From Carboxylicivirga longa (GTDB lineage: Bacteria; Bacteroidota; Bacteroidia; Bacteroidales; Marinilabiliaceae), in the NCBI RefSeq assembly GCF_050589825.1, contig NZ_JBNGOZ010000015.1, positions 1 to 64,000 on the forward strand: a stretch of 64,000 nt of DNA. The letters are read 5' to 3'. The stretch's first letter is position 1. Every line of letters starts with the position of its first letter. This document shows positions 16,291 through 24,742 of this stretch, one piece after another. Position numbers and translations under genes: made by a program. The notes below the pieces were generated by a model. The model made no database searches and was not told where the DNA came from. It worked only from the letters and a program-made list of their open reading frames with translations.

Positions 16291-18792
16291 TTATTGAAGC
16301 GTGATGGTCTTATCCCTTTCATCTTTGAATCTTAGCTTCAGGTTGTTTCCGGCCACATCAACCGAGAGACTTTCCACATCGGCCTCCACGAAGTTTTTCA
16401 TGAAGTTGATTTGGAAGTTTAGGATTTCAGTCAGCTTCACCTCCCAATCCTCCCCGGAGAAAAGGCCGGAAGCGGCATACACTTGCAGGAACTTTTTCAG
16501 GAAGTCCGGTATGTTTTGAAGGTTGGTGTCCCAATCGGCTCCAAGCGTAGCGTTTTCTTCGATACCCGCCAGCTTATCGGCATCCGCCTGTGGGTAGCTC
16601 ACCTTTTGGTTGTTGGCCTTGATGGCGGCTGCCTGCTCCGCTGAAATGGTTACCGGCTTGTTCTGCACATTGCTTTCCCAATCTGCGCCTACGGTGGCAT
16701 TCTCTTCAATGCCGGCCAGCTTATGGGCATCCACCTGTGGGTAACTTACTTTTTGACTGTTGGCCTCGATAGCCGCTGCCTGTTCGGGCGAAATGGTGAC
16801 GGGTTTGTTCTGCACGTTGGTTTCCCAATCGGCTCCGACGGTGGCGTTCGCCTCGATACCGGCCAGCTTATCGGCATCTACCTGTGGATAGCTCACCTTT
16901 TGGCTGTTGGTTTCAATGGCCGCTGCCTGTTCCGGTGAAATGGTTACCGGCTTATTCTGCACATTAGTGTCCCAGTCGGCTCCAACAGTAGCGTTCGCCT
17001 CGATACCGGCCAACTTATCGGCATCTGCCTGTGGGTAACTTACCTTTTGGCTGTTGGTTTCGATGGCGGCTGCCTGTTCGGGCGAAATGGTAACGGGTTT
17101 ATTCTGCACATTGCTTTCCCAATCGGCTCCAAGCGTGGCGTTTTCTTCAATGCCGGCCAGCTTATGGGCATCCACCTGTGGGTAGCTTACTTTTTGACTG
17201 TTGGCCTCAATGGCGGCTGCCTGTTCGGGCGAAATGGTGACGGGCTTGTTCTGCACGTTGGTTTCCCAGTCAGCTCCCAAGGTGGCGTTGGCCTCAATAC
17301 CGGCCAGTTTCTCTTCATCCGCCTGTGGGTAGCTACGCTTATTGTTGTTGGCCTCAATGGCGGCTGCCTGTTCCGCTGAAATGGTTACCGGTTTGTTCTG
17401 CACATTGGTTTCCCAGTCAGCTCCCAAGGTGGCGTTGGTCTCAATACCGGCCAGTTTCTCTTCATCCGCCTGTGGGTAACTGCGCTTATTGTTGTTAGCC
17501 TCAATATCGGCTGCCTGCTGTGACGAAATGGTTACCGGTTTGTTCTGCACATTGGTTTCCCAATCGGCTCCTACGGTGGCGTTTTCTTCAATGCCGGCCA
17601 GCTTATCGGCATCTACCTGTGGGTAGCTGCGCTTTTGGGTGTTGGCTTCAATGGCTGCCGATTGCTCCGCTGTGATGGTTACCGGCTTATTCTGCACATT
17701 GCTTTCCCAGTCGGCTCCCAATGTGGCGTTTTCCTCAATGCCGGCCAGTTTGGCTGCATCTTCCTTTGGATAGGAGTTCTTGCGTTTACCGGCTTCGATG
17801 GCCGTGGCCTGTTCGGCTGTGATGGTCGTTGGCTTATTCTCCAGCTGCTCAAAATCACCCGTCAGGTTCATGTCATTTTCCAACTGCGACAGCTTGGTTG
17901 GCACGGCTATGTCGATGTTTCCATCGGGACGGGTAACAAATCCGCCATGAATCTCCACGCCTCCGTTGGGCATATACACCGGACTCTTTTCGGAAATCAA
18001 TAAATCTTCCACATTCCCGGCTATAATCATCCCACCGCTCAATGACTTCACTATGGTTTTGGGGCGGAACTCCGGTGCGGACTTGCTTCGGGCGATGTTA
18101 ATGAAGGAGCCTACCGATGCCTTATCCAGGATGGCATCTTCCACATCCCGGTTCATCTTGAAGTAGGTATCCGAGAATACGATCTTGTTATAGCCCCGGT
18201 CAAAGACACAGGCCTGGTTCACTTTGGCCTCAAAGCAGCAGTCATCTATGTTGGTGGTGCTGTTCAGATAGGCAATCGCGCCATGGCCCATATCAGCATA
18301 TTCAAAACGAATATCGGAGAAGTTAATGGCACTGTTGTATATCTCTATGGCCTTATCACTCTGAAAAACAACCGGCTTTACATAGGTTCCCAAGAGGCCA
18401 TCCACCTTATTGCTAAGGGATTTAACATTGATTTGATAGGAGAAATCACGCAGTACCAGGAAGGTGCCCAGGTCGTTGATGTAAGTACCATCCTCAAACA
18501 TGATGTCGATACTGGCTTTCTCATTGGTATGGTATTTCAAGGCCTTGGGAAGCGTATCAAACAAAAGCTGTAATTTGGAGAAGGGTGTGCCGGAGGGAAT
18601 GATAATGGCTTTATGCCCCAGGTCGTACTCAAAGCCTGTTACTTCCTGGTCTTTGCTCATGTCAAATACGCCCTGAAACACTTTGTATTGGCCGTGTTCC
18701 ATGCCCAGATAAGCGTAGTGGCCATCCGAAGCCCATTCGCCCTTTTTCAATAACGGTGGGGTGTTTCCCCTAAACATCTTGATTGTTCCCAT
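16291..18792 (-). CDS. Spike or fibre protein with nine 49-residue repeats
   Basis: An 833-residue protein. The N-terminal 320 residues are strand-rich with short ladders (FSDIRFEYADMGHGAIAYLNS) like a right-handed beta-helix, as in receptor-binding spikes. From about residue 317 to 757 there are nine near-identical 49-residue repeats, each containing KLAGIE-x-NAT-x-GADW and NVQNKPVTI. Such KLAGIE repeats are typical of phage tail fibre shafts. The C-terminal 75 residues form an oligomerisation-like tip (DVAGNNLKLRFKDERDKTITLQ). In a tailless particle it would be the vertex spike that binds the host. It is the largest structural-looking protein without a membrane segment in the module. Confidence 0.7.
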   Translation of the reverse strand: MGTIKMFRGNTPPLLKKGEWASDGHYAYLGMEHGQYKVFQGVFDMSKDQEVTGFEYDLGHKAIIIPSGTPFSKLQLLFDTLPKALKYHTNEKASIDIMFEDGTYINDLGTFLVLRDFSYQINVKSLSNKVDGLLGTYVKPVVFQSDKAIEIYNSAINFSDIRFEYADMGHGAIAYLNSTTNIDDCCFEAKVNQACVFDRGYNKIVFSDTYFKMNRDVEDAILDKASVGSFINIARSKSAPEFRPKTIVKSLSGGMIIAGNVEDLLISEKSPVYMPNGGVEIHGGFVTRPDGNIDIAVPTKLSQLENDMNLTGDFEQLENKPTTITAEQATAIEAGKRKNSYPKEDAAKLAGIEENATLGADWESNVQNKPVTITAEQSAAIEANTQKRSYPQVDADKLAGIEENATVGADWETNVQNKPVTISSQQAADIEANNNKRSYPQADEEKLAGIETNATLGADWETNVQNKPVTISAEQAAAIEANNNKRSYPQADEEKLAGIEANATLGADWETNVQNKPVTISPEQAAAIEANSQKVSYPQVDAHKLAGIEENATLGADWESNVQNKPVTISPEQAAAIETNSQKVSYPQADADKLAGIEANATVGADWDTNVQNKPVTISPEQAAAIETNSQKVSYPQVDADKLAGIEANATVGADWETNVQNKPVTISPEQAAAIEANSQKVSYPQVDAHKLAGIEENATVGADWESNVQNKPVTISAEQAAAIKANNQKVSYPQADADKLAGIEENATLGADWDTNLQNIPDFLKKFLQVYAASGLFSGEDWEVKLTEILNFQINFMKNFVEADVESLSVDVAGNNLKLRFKDERDKTITLQ
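16520..17845 (-). repeat. Nine tandem 147-base repeats within the spike gene
   Basis: Units of 147 bases encode 49 residues each. Variable positions concentrate in a few codons (ENATLGADWES, ANATVGADWET and so on). Such arrays change length by slippage or recombination. The array also makes long open frames on the opposite strand, which are artefacts. Confidence 0.9.
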
Positions 18793-18800
18793 ATTTTTTT

Positions 18801-18880
18801 AGTATCAAGTATTAAGATTTGAGTATCAAGATGATTTACATGATGCTTAGTCTTGTGTCTTATATCTTGATACTTGTGTC
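18801..18880. repeat. Intergenic palindromic element, copy 1
   Basis: AGTATCAAGTATTAAGATTT starts the element. GTATCAAGA (18822-18830) can pair with TCTTGATAC (18865-18873). A close relative sits at 22561-22634, also between two virion genes. It may be a processing site, an attenuator or a dispersed repeat. Confidence 0.6.
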
Positions 18881-18886
18881 TTTAAA

Positions 18887-19501
18887 TCAAATCATTAAAT
18901 AAGCCCTGTCAAACAGGTCGTTGCTGATGTAATTACCTCCATTTTCCACCCTGGATATGGACAGCACCAAGAGGCGAAGGGTATTTTTGGTTGGTAACAG
19001 CCTGGCTGTTTTACTCACCTTTAAATCCTTGCATACCGTGTTGATGTAAGCGGCTGTGTTGTTCTCGAATTTGGGTGCGTATTCCTCGATCAGTGCCGGC
19101 ACCGTGTTCTTGCCCTTCTCAATATCGTTTTTGAGGTCTTTTATCATGGCTCGCACCCCATACACCGGTGCAATAAACATCTCAAAACGCCGGTCTTTGT
19201 TCTGCGCTTTGGGCAGCTTACCGTTCCACTTGATGTTGGTGTAAATCAGGTTGCCCGGATTATTATTGCGGATGCCCCTGGGGACAGTGGCCAGGTAGCC
19301 AGTGCCGCCATTCCAGTTTTGAAAGTTGGCCGGCAATGTATTATTGTTAGTAGTGAGTATATTGGCCGGACGTGTATCGGAACCACCCGGGGGCAATAGT
19401 CCACGTTTACGTTTGTTTCTTCTGCGAAGAAGTAATACGCCTGTTACTATTGCCCCGGTGGTTAACACCCCTCCCGAAATATATGCGATCTTCTTGTTCA
19501 T
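18887..19501 (-). CDS. Membrane-anchored lysozyme-like virion protein
   Basis: A 204-residue protein with one N-terminal membrane segment (residues 4-25) followed by a basic stop-transfer cluster (RRRNKRKR). The domain from about residue 75 to 200 contains PRGIRNNNPGNLIYTNIKWNG and FENNTAAYINTVCKDL, the signature of a muramidase/transglycosylase-like family often annotated as 'structural protein P5' in Bacteroidota phage regions. It probably sits in the viral membrane or capsid vertex and opens the peptidoglycan during entry, in contrast to the soluble endolysin used for exit. Having two wall-degrading enzymes with different topology fits a virion with an internal membrane. Confidence 0.7.
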   Translation of the reverse strand: MNKKIAYISGGVLTTGAIVTGVLLLRRRNKRKRGLLPPGGSDTRPANILTTNNNTLPANFQNWNGGTGYLATVPRGIRNNNPGNLIYTNIKWNGKLPKAQNKDRRFEMFIAPVYGVRAMIKDLKNDIEKGKNTVPALIEEYAPKFENNTAAYINTVCKDLKVSKTARLLPTKNTLRLLVLSISRVENGGNYISNDLFDRAYLMI

Positions 19502-19560
19502 AACCCCAGCTAGTTAATGTAGTAGCTTATTGCTGTTTTAATTATATCAGGCATTGCCTG

Positions 19561-20031
19561 TTAGAGAGGAATACCCCAGCTATCGAATTTGGGTTTGATA
19601 GTGGCAATCTCCTTATCACCAAGCTCAAAGCGCAGCCAACCAATCAGGTTGTAGTTCTGCCCCAGGAAGGCGGCACGGCCTCCCCACAGGTACATCTTCA
19701 TACCAAAAGCTTTTATCACCAAAAGCATGTCATCCTTGGTCTGTATTTTATCAATGGTGCTGTAAATGGTCTGTTCATCCGTGCCAAAATCCAGCATGGC
19801 ACCGTACAGCGTATTGGCATACAAAGCGGCATCGGAGGGCGTGATGGTGAGGTTCTCCCTTTGCAGCACCATGTCCTTTAAGGCGGGTGCAACCGTTGAT
19901 GATGTGCCATCCGGGTTGCGCCTTAACAGCTTGCGCAGGGCGTAAAAGCCCAAACCGATGGCCAACACCGGCACGCCAATGCTGATGCCTGCACTAAGCA
20001 GGGATGCTTTATTTACCTTTTCTAAATGCAC
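19561..20031 (-). CDS. Single-pass membrane protein of the virion module
   Basis: A 156-residue protein with a membrane segment at residues 13-32 (ISIGVPVLAIGLGFYALRKLL) and a soluble helical domain. The stretch DFGTDEQTIYSTIDKI resembles the GTDE-x-x-I motif of annexin repeats, but one motif is not enough to assign the fold. Its size, its topology and its position between two other structural genes suggest a minor membrane protein of a lipid-containing virion. The gene is followed after 12 bases by the small gene ending at 20044. Confidence 0.6.
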   Translation of the reverse strand: MHLEKVNKASLLSAGISIGVPVLAIGLGFYALRKLLRRNPDGTSSTVAPALKDMVLQRENLTITPSDAALYANTLYGAMLDFGTDEQTIYSTIDKIQTKDDMLLVIKAFGMKMYLWGGRAAFLGQNYNLIGWLRFELGDKEIATIKPKFDSWGIPL

Positions 20032-20043
20032 GGTATTAATGTT

Positions 20044-20220
20044 TTAGATGAATTTTAAGGCTTTCTTCACGATGCCGGGATTCTTAACCACCTTGGTCAA
20101 CAGCCTAAGCATATCTTCCTGCTCTACCTTGTTGACGGCATGCTGTATCAGGTTGCCCACTTCCTTTACTCTTTCAGGCGTTTCAGCCTCGATGGTGATG
20201 CCTATTTTGAATGTTCTCAT
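20044..20220 (-). CDS. Small hypothetical virion-module protein
   Basis: A 58-residue protein when started at the ATG at 20220 (MRTFKIGITIEAETPERVK). The frame is open further upstream, but that part overlaps the preceding gene. It has an N-terminal strand and then amphipathic helices, with no motif I recognise. The sequence EAETPERVKEVGNLIQHAVNKV resembles small ring- or oligomer-forming proteins. It is tightly packed between structural genes, so probably translated in the same operon. Confidence 0.5.
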   Translation of the reverse strand: MRTFKIGITIEAETPERVKEVGNLIQHAVNKVEQEDMLRLLTKVVKNPGIVKKALKFI

Positions 20221-20251
20221 AATCGTCTGTTTTTGATAAGTGATGAAAATC

Positions 20252-21358
20252 TTATTGCACCTCTTGCTGATGGTCATCCTCAATACCTTGCATGGATTGA
20301 TTCAGGAACAAGAGTGTTTTGTTGATGAGTCCGGCCTGATCTAGGCACAAGCCCACGATGTTGGCTATCTTGGCCACGTCCTCCAGCTCCCAGGTCATCA
20401 GGGCATCCGACAGGTTTTGGATGATGGCTGCTTTTTTCTTGTCCTCCGGCGACTGAGGCGCACCCACCTCGCTAATCTCCACATCGGCATCCGGTATGGT
20501 CTGTGCGGCCTCACGGCTGCTAGCCTGGAAGTCATCCACAATACCCAATGCGCCTTTCAGCTCCTCCGGTGATAAGCCCAACAGCTCTGCCGTCTTGGGA
20601 CTGTTGCTCAGTAAGCGTCCGCCAATGCCGGAGATAACACCCACGGCCACACGTTTCATTAATTCGTTGGGCGCATAACCTGCCAGGCGGTTTTCCAGCT
20701 CTGATTTGTCCTTTTTCAGCTCCTTATTCTCGGTGTAGAACTGCTCTTTTTCCACCCGCAGCTCTGCATTTTCTTCACGCAGCTTTTCGCAACGTTCTTG
20801 CAGGTTGGTAAAGCGTGTCTCAAACTTAAAATCATCCAGCTGCTTCTGGTAATTGATGCGCTCCACCTCCTTGCTGTTGCCCGAGAGTGCATTGAACAGA
20901 CCAAACAGGCCTTCTACCTTGGCCCTGGCTTGCTCATTTTCACCGGTAAACAAACCCAGCAATCCATCAATCTCACCCAGTCCGTTGGTGTTGCCCTGGG
21001 GTTGCAGCTGCTTCATTTCCTCTTTAACAATGGTGACTATCTCGGCCTTCTCCATGGGTTTCTGTGGCGGGTTCAACAGGCCACTCACGTTAATGGTGTA
21101 GGTATTTAGGCTACGGGCATTGGGACTTTTGCCCCCAAAAACATCCACCCGTAAGGTGCCATGTGCTTGTTTGGCTTTTTCAACGGCACTTTCTATGTCC
21201 TGGTTAAAGGTGTTGGTGCCCGATGTCCTGGAGGTTAAGGCAGTTTCCTGAGCGCCTGTCAACAGGTATATCTCGTAAGCATAAGGGTATTTTTGCTGCT
21301 CCTGCGAACGCTTAATAAATTCGTAGCAGCTTTGTATGGTATCTCTAAAGTCAAGCAT
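20252..21358 (-). CDS. Coiled-coil structural protein
   Basis: A 368-residue protein. Residues 1-120 form a mixed domain, residues 165-235 form a strong coiled coil (QLDDFKFETRFTNLQERCEKLREENAELRVEKEQ), and the C-terminal region has helices with a Gly-rich hydrophobic patch (GVISGIGGRLLS). GL-type motifs recur: VSGLLN, NTNGLGEIDGLLG and KVEGLFG. No enzyme motif is present. In tailless viruses such proteins act as tape-measure or minor capsid proteins that set facet size, but this role is inferred. The ATG at 21358 is preceded by an AT-rich spacer. Confidence 0.55.
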   Translation of the reverse strand: MLDFRDTIQSCYEFIKRSQEQQKYPYAYEIYLLTGAQETALTSRTSGTNTFNQDIESAVEKAKQAHGTLRVDVFGGKSPNARSLNTYTINVSGLLNPPQKPMEKAEIVTIVKEEMKQLQPQGNTNGLGEIDGLLGLFTGENEQARAKVEGLFGLFNALSGNSKEVERINYQKQLDDFKFETRFTNLQERCEKLREENAELRVEKEQFYTENKELKKDKSELENRLAGYAPNELMKRVAVGVISGIGGRLLSNSPKTAELLGLSPEELKGALGIVDDFQASSREAAQTIPDADVEISEVGAPQSPEDKKKAAIIQNLSDALMTWELEDVAKIANIVGLCLDQAGLINKTLLFLNQSMQGIEDDHQQEVQ

Positions 21359-21424
21359 CGTTTTTTAGTATCAAATAGTGAGTATTCTATAGCAAGGGCA
21401 TTGCGGTGCCCATTTTTCCGCTTA

Positions 21425-21790
21425 TCAGTCTTTCTTCTGTGGGTTTCGGTGCGGAATAATCTTTACAAACTCCAGACGGAAGGGCGTAAACGCATCCGCT
21501 TGGGTATGAATGTCGATGTAATCAGTAAATACCTGGTAACGGAACTCATCCATCAAATCATATTCTTCAGGGCTGGCGGTAAACACGTTATCGCTGCTAA
21601 TCATTTCCAGCTCCTGAATAGCTGCCGGAAGGCCTTTGGTATTCAAAATCCACATGTCGTTTTTCAAATCGAGGGACATGGTGGCCTTCGTTACCTTTAC
21701 CACCGTTGGTTTTAACTGGTAACTGTCAATGGTGCGCATTCCGGCCACACGGTCTTTGGCAATGGTGTGTAATAACTCACTCGTGTTCAT
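21425..21790 (-). CDS. Small virion-module protein, unknown
   Basis: A 121-residue protein, strand-rich in the middle (LKPTVVKVTKATMSLDLKND) and in the C-terminal part (DAFTPFRLEFVKIIPHRN). I recognise no family. It overlaps the downstream end of the next gene by 14 bases, and neighbours on both sides look structural. It could be a head completion or penton-type protein. The 63-base spacer after its stop holds a GGGCATTGCGGTGCCC hairpin. Confidence 0.5.
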   Translation of the reverse strand: MNTSELLHTIAKDRVAGMRTIDSYQLKPTVVKVTKATMSLDLKNDMWILNTKGLPAAIQELEMISSDNVFTASPEEYDLMDEFRYQVFTDYIDIHTQADAFTPFRLEFVKIIPHRNPQKKD

Positions 21791-22553
21791 ATTCGATGTA
21801 GATTCTGATGGTTAGTGTTTGATTGCCACTGTTTTTATTGCTCTTGAAAACGGTATGGAGGTTACTGTTGACTTCCAGCGGCTCATGAAAGGGAATGACC
21901 TCTTTGCTAAGGTGCTTCACCTTACGGTTGGCCATGAGCATGTAATCACGCAGCAAAAAGCTGTTGCCGTTAACCAAGAGGCTGATGTTACCACACTCGT
22001 AAGGTTCGGGCTGTTTGTAGGCTTTCACCGTTCGCTTAAACAGTGCTTCCTTGTGCTGATAGGTAAACACCAGGGTTTGTTGGGCAATGAAATCGGAGAA
22101 ATCAAGGTTGGTCATGCCCCGGCCTTTGGAATACAGGCCTGCTTCATCATAGATAAAACGGACAAAGTGCTCCCGGAACATCCGACTGATGTTGTCACGC
22201 AGCGCCATCTGTTCCTCTTCCTCCAGGCAGGCATAGACAATACCATCGCCCAATACCCGGATGATTTCCGGTAGGATGTCGCTCTCAAAGAAGGCACGGC
22301 TATCGGCTTCATTGGCACGGGTTCTGAGGTAAGAGTAGAACAAATCCGTGATGCGCTCATCGTTGAGCAGCTTGGTTATCAACACCTGCGGATAGGCCAG
22401 GCTTTCCACCACATCCATCAGCTCGGATTCTCTCTTAACGGTTGCCACAACGGCTAAACCGGTAATCAGCATACAGGAGGCCGGGAGTAAATCCTGCTCG
22501 TTGATGTGACTGTTATCCTCGGAGTGATGTGTTATTACAAAATATCGTTTCAT
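21777..22553 (-). CDS. Virion-module protein, unknown, mixed alpha/beta
   Basis: A 258-residue protein when started at the ATG at 22553 (MKRYFVITHHSED). The longer frame begins inside a dispersed intergenic repeat and is not preferred. A helical N-terminal half is followed by a strand-rich C terminus (NGNSFLLRDYMLMAN...SNLHTVFKSNKNSGNQTLTIRIYIEYEHE) that would fit a beta-sandwich. No motif identifies it. Position and pattern suggest a capsid or vertex component. Confidence 0.5.
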   Translation of the reverse strand: MKRYFVITHHSEDNSHINEQDLLPASCMLITGLAVVATVKRESELMDVVESLAYPQVLITKLLNDERITDLFYSYLRTRANEADSRAFFESDILPEIIRVLGDGIVYACLEEEEQMALRDNISRMFREHFVRFIYDEAGLYSKGRGMTNLDFSDFIAQQTLVFTYQHKEALFKRTVKAYKQPEPYECGNISLLVNGNSFLLRDYMLMANRKVKHLSKEVIPFHEPLEVNSNLHTVFKSNKNSGNQTLTIRIYIEYEHE

Positions 22554-22560
22554 CCTAATC

Positions 22561-22634
22561 AGTATCAAGTAGTAAGATGTCAGTATCAAGATGACTTACA
22601 GGATGCATCGTCTTATGTCTTGATACCTTTGTCT
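22561..22634. repeat. Intergenic palindromic element, copy 2
   Basis: AGTATCAAGTAGTAAGATGT opens the copy and CTTGATACC closes it. It matches 18801-18880 over most of its length. Both copies separate genes of the virion operon. Confidence 0.6.
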
Positions 22635-22639
22635 GAGTT

Positions 22640-23023
22640 TTATTTCTTAAGGACTTCGGCAAGCAGATACACCCTGACGTGGTAGCTGTCGGCAACAGCC
22701 AGGTTCTCGCTATTGTCTTTGTAGATGATGCGAACGGGGCTGTTCTTGGCCTTTTCATCCACCGGAAACGTAACGTCCTTAATGCTCATATCATCGTTGT
22801 GGTGCAGCAAGGCCACCTCGGTATCATCCGGTATAATCTCGGTATCATCAATCCATACCCTTAGCGTTGCGCCCGGTAAGGCTTGCTGGTTCGACAGCCT
22901 TAGGAAAATGCCCTTGATACGGTCGTGCTCCGTCTTGGTGTTGCCATTGAACTCGTAGGTCTGACCTTTGCTGACTTCAAACTTTACCACTTGTAGTTTC
23001 TTAATATGCTCTTGAGCTTCCAT
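22640..23023 (-). CDS. Small beta-rich protein, candidate jelly-roll capsid protein
   Basis: A 127-residue protein when started at the ATG at 23023 (MEAQEHIKKLQVVKFEVSK). The 30 extra upstream codons translate a simple-sequence intergenic repeat (HHSLLII) and are rejected. Nearly the whole chain alternates predicted strands (VKFEVSKGQTYEFNG, ATLRVWIDDTEII, SPVRIIYKDN, SYHVRVYLLAEV), the size and pattern of a single jelly roll. With the next gene it forms a pair that could be the two major capsid proteins of a tailless virus. There is no homology evidence; structure prediction would decide. Confidence 0.5.
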   Translation of the reverse strand: MEAQEHIKKLQVVKFEVSKGQTYEFNGNTKTEHDRIKGIFLRLSNQQALPGATLRVWIDDTEIIPDDTEVALLHHNDDMSIKDVTFPVDEKAKNSPVRIIYKDNSENLAVADSYHVRVYLLAEVLKK

Positions 23024-23039
23024 TTTTTTGTTTTGTGTA

Positions 23040-23140
23040 GTGAGAGTTAAGATGTGAGACTGTATAATGAGCAGTGAGTGATGAAAGATGAGTAGTGAGC
23101 GATGGGCATCCATCCACTCACCACTCTGTACTCACTACGC
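23040..23140. repeat. Simple-sequence intergenic repeat
   Basis: A run of degenerate GTGAGTGATGAAAGATGAG and TACTCACTAC units. This type of spacer, which yields HHSLL-like translations, is common between Bacteroidota genes. It separates the two capsid candidates and has no visible coding role. Confidence 0.55.
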
Positions 23141-23142
23141 TA

Positions 23143-23988
23143 TTAGGCTTTCTCTGTGATGGTGCCCATCAGTGTTACCTTAACAGCCGGGTTAAACACC
23201 TTGTCGCCATTGTTGATGGCCTTTGGCATGTTCAGCTTTGGCGTGATGTCCATGGATGGCTTCAACCACTTGGGATTGGCCAGCTTGTACTGGAACTTAC
23301 GCTTGGTGCTGTCGGTATCGTCGAACACGGCACAGGATATTTCAGGGATAATCACCTTGGTGCCCAGGGTCATCTCAAAGGTACCGTTCAGGATTTGAGG
23401 CGGTAAGGCAAACTGACCGAAGGCAAAATCTGCCGGGTCGTTATCCTCCTCGGATGAACCATGGGCATACTCAAGCACCACATCGGTTAAAAGCAGGTAT
23501 TTACCGCTATCCAACTGGGCACGGTTCAGGTTGGTACGTCCCGACTTCTTATCGTCTGATGCTTCCATCAAATCAATATCGGACTTGTCCTTGATGCTCT
23601 TCACCGTGTAGATGGCCGCATCAACGGTTTGCATACGGGCATCTTTCAATGCTTTCTGAACCTCCGCCGGTAACTGCTGTCTGCGCAGCTCAAACTGACC
23701 TTTGGAGGTCAGGTCTTTCGTTAACCCGGTTTTTACCGCCACGCTTTTTGCCCCGGCATTGTACGAGCGGCGAACCGCACGCTTACGGCTGCTGGCACGC
23801 TTTACCCGGCGTGTTCTGCGTCGGCTTTTTCGGCGTGAACGACCTAAATCACCGATGCCTTCCACCGCATCGTCATGGTCTTCTTCTTTTTCCAGGGCAT
23901 CTTCCTCCTTGTTAAGGATGGCTTCTTCCAAACCTTCAATCTCTTCCATTGAAGGGTACAAATCATTTTGCTCGCTTATTTCTGCCAT
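23143..23988 (-). CDS. Candidate capsid protein with acidic and arginine-rich N-terminal arm
   Basis: A 281-residue protein. Residues 1-50 are acidic, residues about 50-75 are strongly arginine-rich (RSRRKSRRRTRRVKRASSRKRAVRR), and the C-terminal 140 residues are strand-rich (KYLLLTDVVLEYAHG, GTFEMTLGTKVIIPEIS, RKFQYKLANPKWLKP, PAVKVTLMGTI). A basic arm that can bind nucleic acid followed by a beta-sandwich is the classical layout of jelly-roll capsid proteins. The GL motif EIEGLEEAI lies in the acidic part and could be a scaffold-like segment. The arrangement suggests the main capsid protein, but no homologue is recalled. Confidence 0.5.
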   Translation of the reverse strand: MAEISEQNDLYPSMEEIEGLEEAILNKEEDALEKEEDHDDAVEGIGDLGRSRRKSRRRTRRVKRASSRKRAVRRSYNAGAKSVAVKTGLTKDLTSKGQFELRRQQLPAEVQKALKDARMQTVDAAIYTVKSIKDKSDIDLMEASDDKKSGRTNLNRAQLDSGKYLLLTDVVLEYAHGSSEEDNDPADFAFGQFALPPQILNGTFEMTLGTKVIIPEISCAVFDDTDSTKRKFQYKLANPKWLKPSMDITPKLNMPKAINNGDKVFNPAVKVTLMGTITEKA

Positions 23989-24052
23989 GATTTTTCTCTT
24001 TTTGCGTTATTAAATATTTGAATTGTTGTTTGTGGTTACTTAGTGGGATGGA

Positions 24053-24709
24053 TTAGGATTCCATCATATCCCCCGAAAAAATGTCGTAATCCATGCTGTC
24101 CGGGTCAAGGTTGGTGATCTTACCCACCTCATCATCATCCGCACCAATCGGCTCATCCGACATGGCATAGTCGCTGGCTGCATTTCCCATGGGGTCATCG
24201 CTCATGCTGTAATCTTCGGCTGCGCCCGATACAGAAGCCTGGATTTCCCGTTCGATGTCGATGTCGGCTGCCGGAAGCACCTGGGTAATTGGATTCAAGG
24301 CCTGGAGTCCGTTTACTTCCTCGTAATCAACGTCTTCAATATCGCCATCGCCTAACAAGCCCGATAGGCCCTGTAAGATGGTTTTGCCGGTGGCTTTCTT
24401 AATGGTGGCTTCAACACCTGCGCCGGCCATCCCATACAAGCCCATTTTGATGTATTCATTCCGGGTGAACTGCTGGCCTACCAGGCCACCCATGGTGATG
24501 GCCGCCGGAACGATGTAGCCTTTCAGGTCGGTACCCAAAAGACCGCTGACGGTGGGGCTTTTTTGAAGTTTGTTCAATGCATACTTACCAATCGCAAACC
24601 CCGCTACGGCAGCTATGGGTTTGCCAATGTTATTGGTAGCTTTCATAAAGTCAATCTTGGTGCCCGTTGATCTGGAACGGGGCTGTGAAGATGTTTTTCT
24701 TACTGCCAT
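24053..24709 (-). CDS. Membrane-associated virion-module protein with acidic tail
   Basis: A 218-residue protein. Hydrophobic stretches at residues 31-47 (IAAVAGFAIGKYALNKL) and 66-105 suggest membrane association. The last 75 residues are very acidic and contain two imperfect repeats, YSMSDDPMGNAASD and YAMSDEPIGADDDE. GL-type motifs appear as VSGLLG, LQGLSGLLG and VNGLQAL. It lies between the arginine-rich capsid candidate and the large transglutaminase-like protein, so an acidic-basic interaction with the former is conceivable. Confidence 0.55.
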   Translation of the reverse strand: MAVRKTSSQPRSRSTGTKIDFMKATNNIGKPIAAVAGFAIGKYALNKLQKSPTVSGLLGTDLKGYIVPAAITMGGLVGQQFTRNEYIKMGLYGMAGAGVEATIKKATGKTILQGLSGLLGDGDIEDVDYEEVNGLQALNPITQVLPAADIDIEREIQASVSGAAEDYSMSDDPMGNAASDYAMSDEPIGADDDEVGKITNLDPDSMDYDIFSGDMMES

Positions 24710-24742
24710 CTGTTTAAAATTTAATTATTGAAATGCTTATTC

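Noticed and set aside
16723..18003. Several long + strand frames opposite the spike gene
   Set aside because: They mirror the 147-base repeats of the - strand gene; regular codon periodicity belongs to the spike.
16291..18792. KLAGIE repeats as proof of a tailed phage
   Set aside because: Fibre-shaft repeats move between viruses; no other tail, portal or terminase gene accompanies them.
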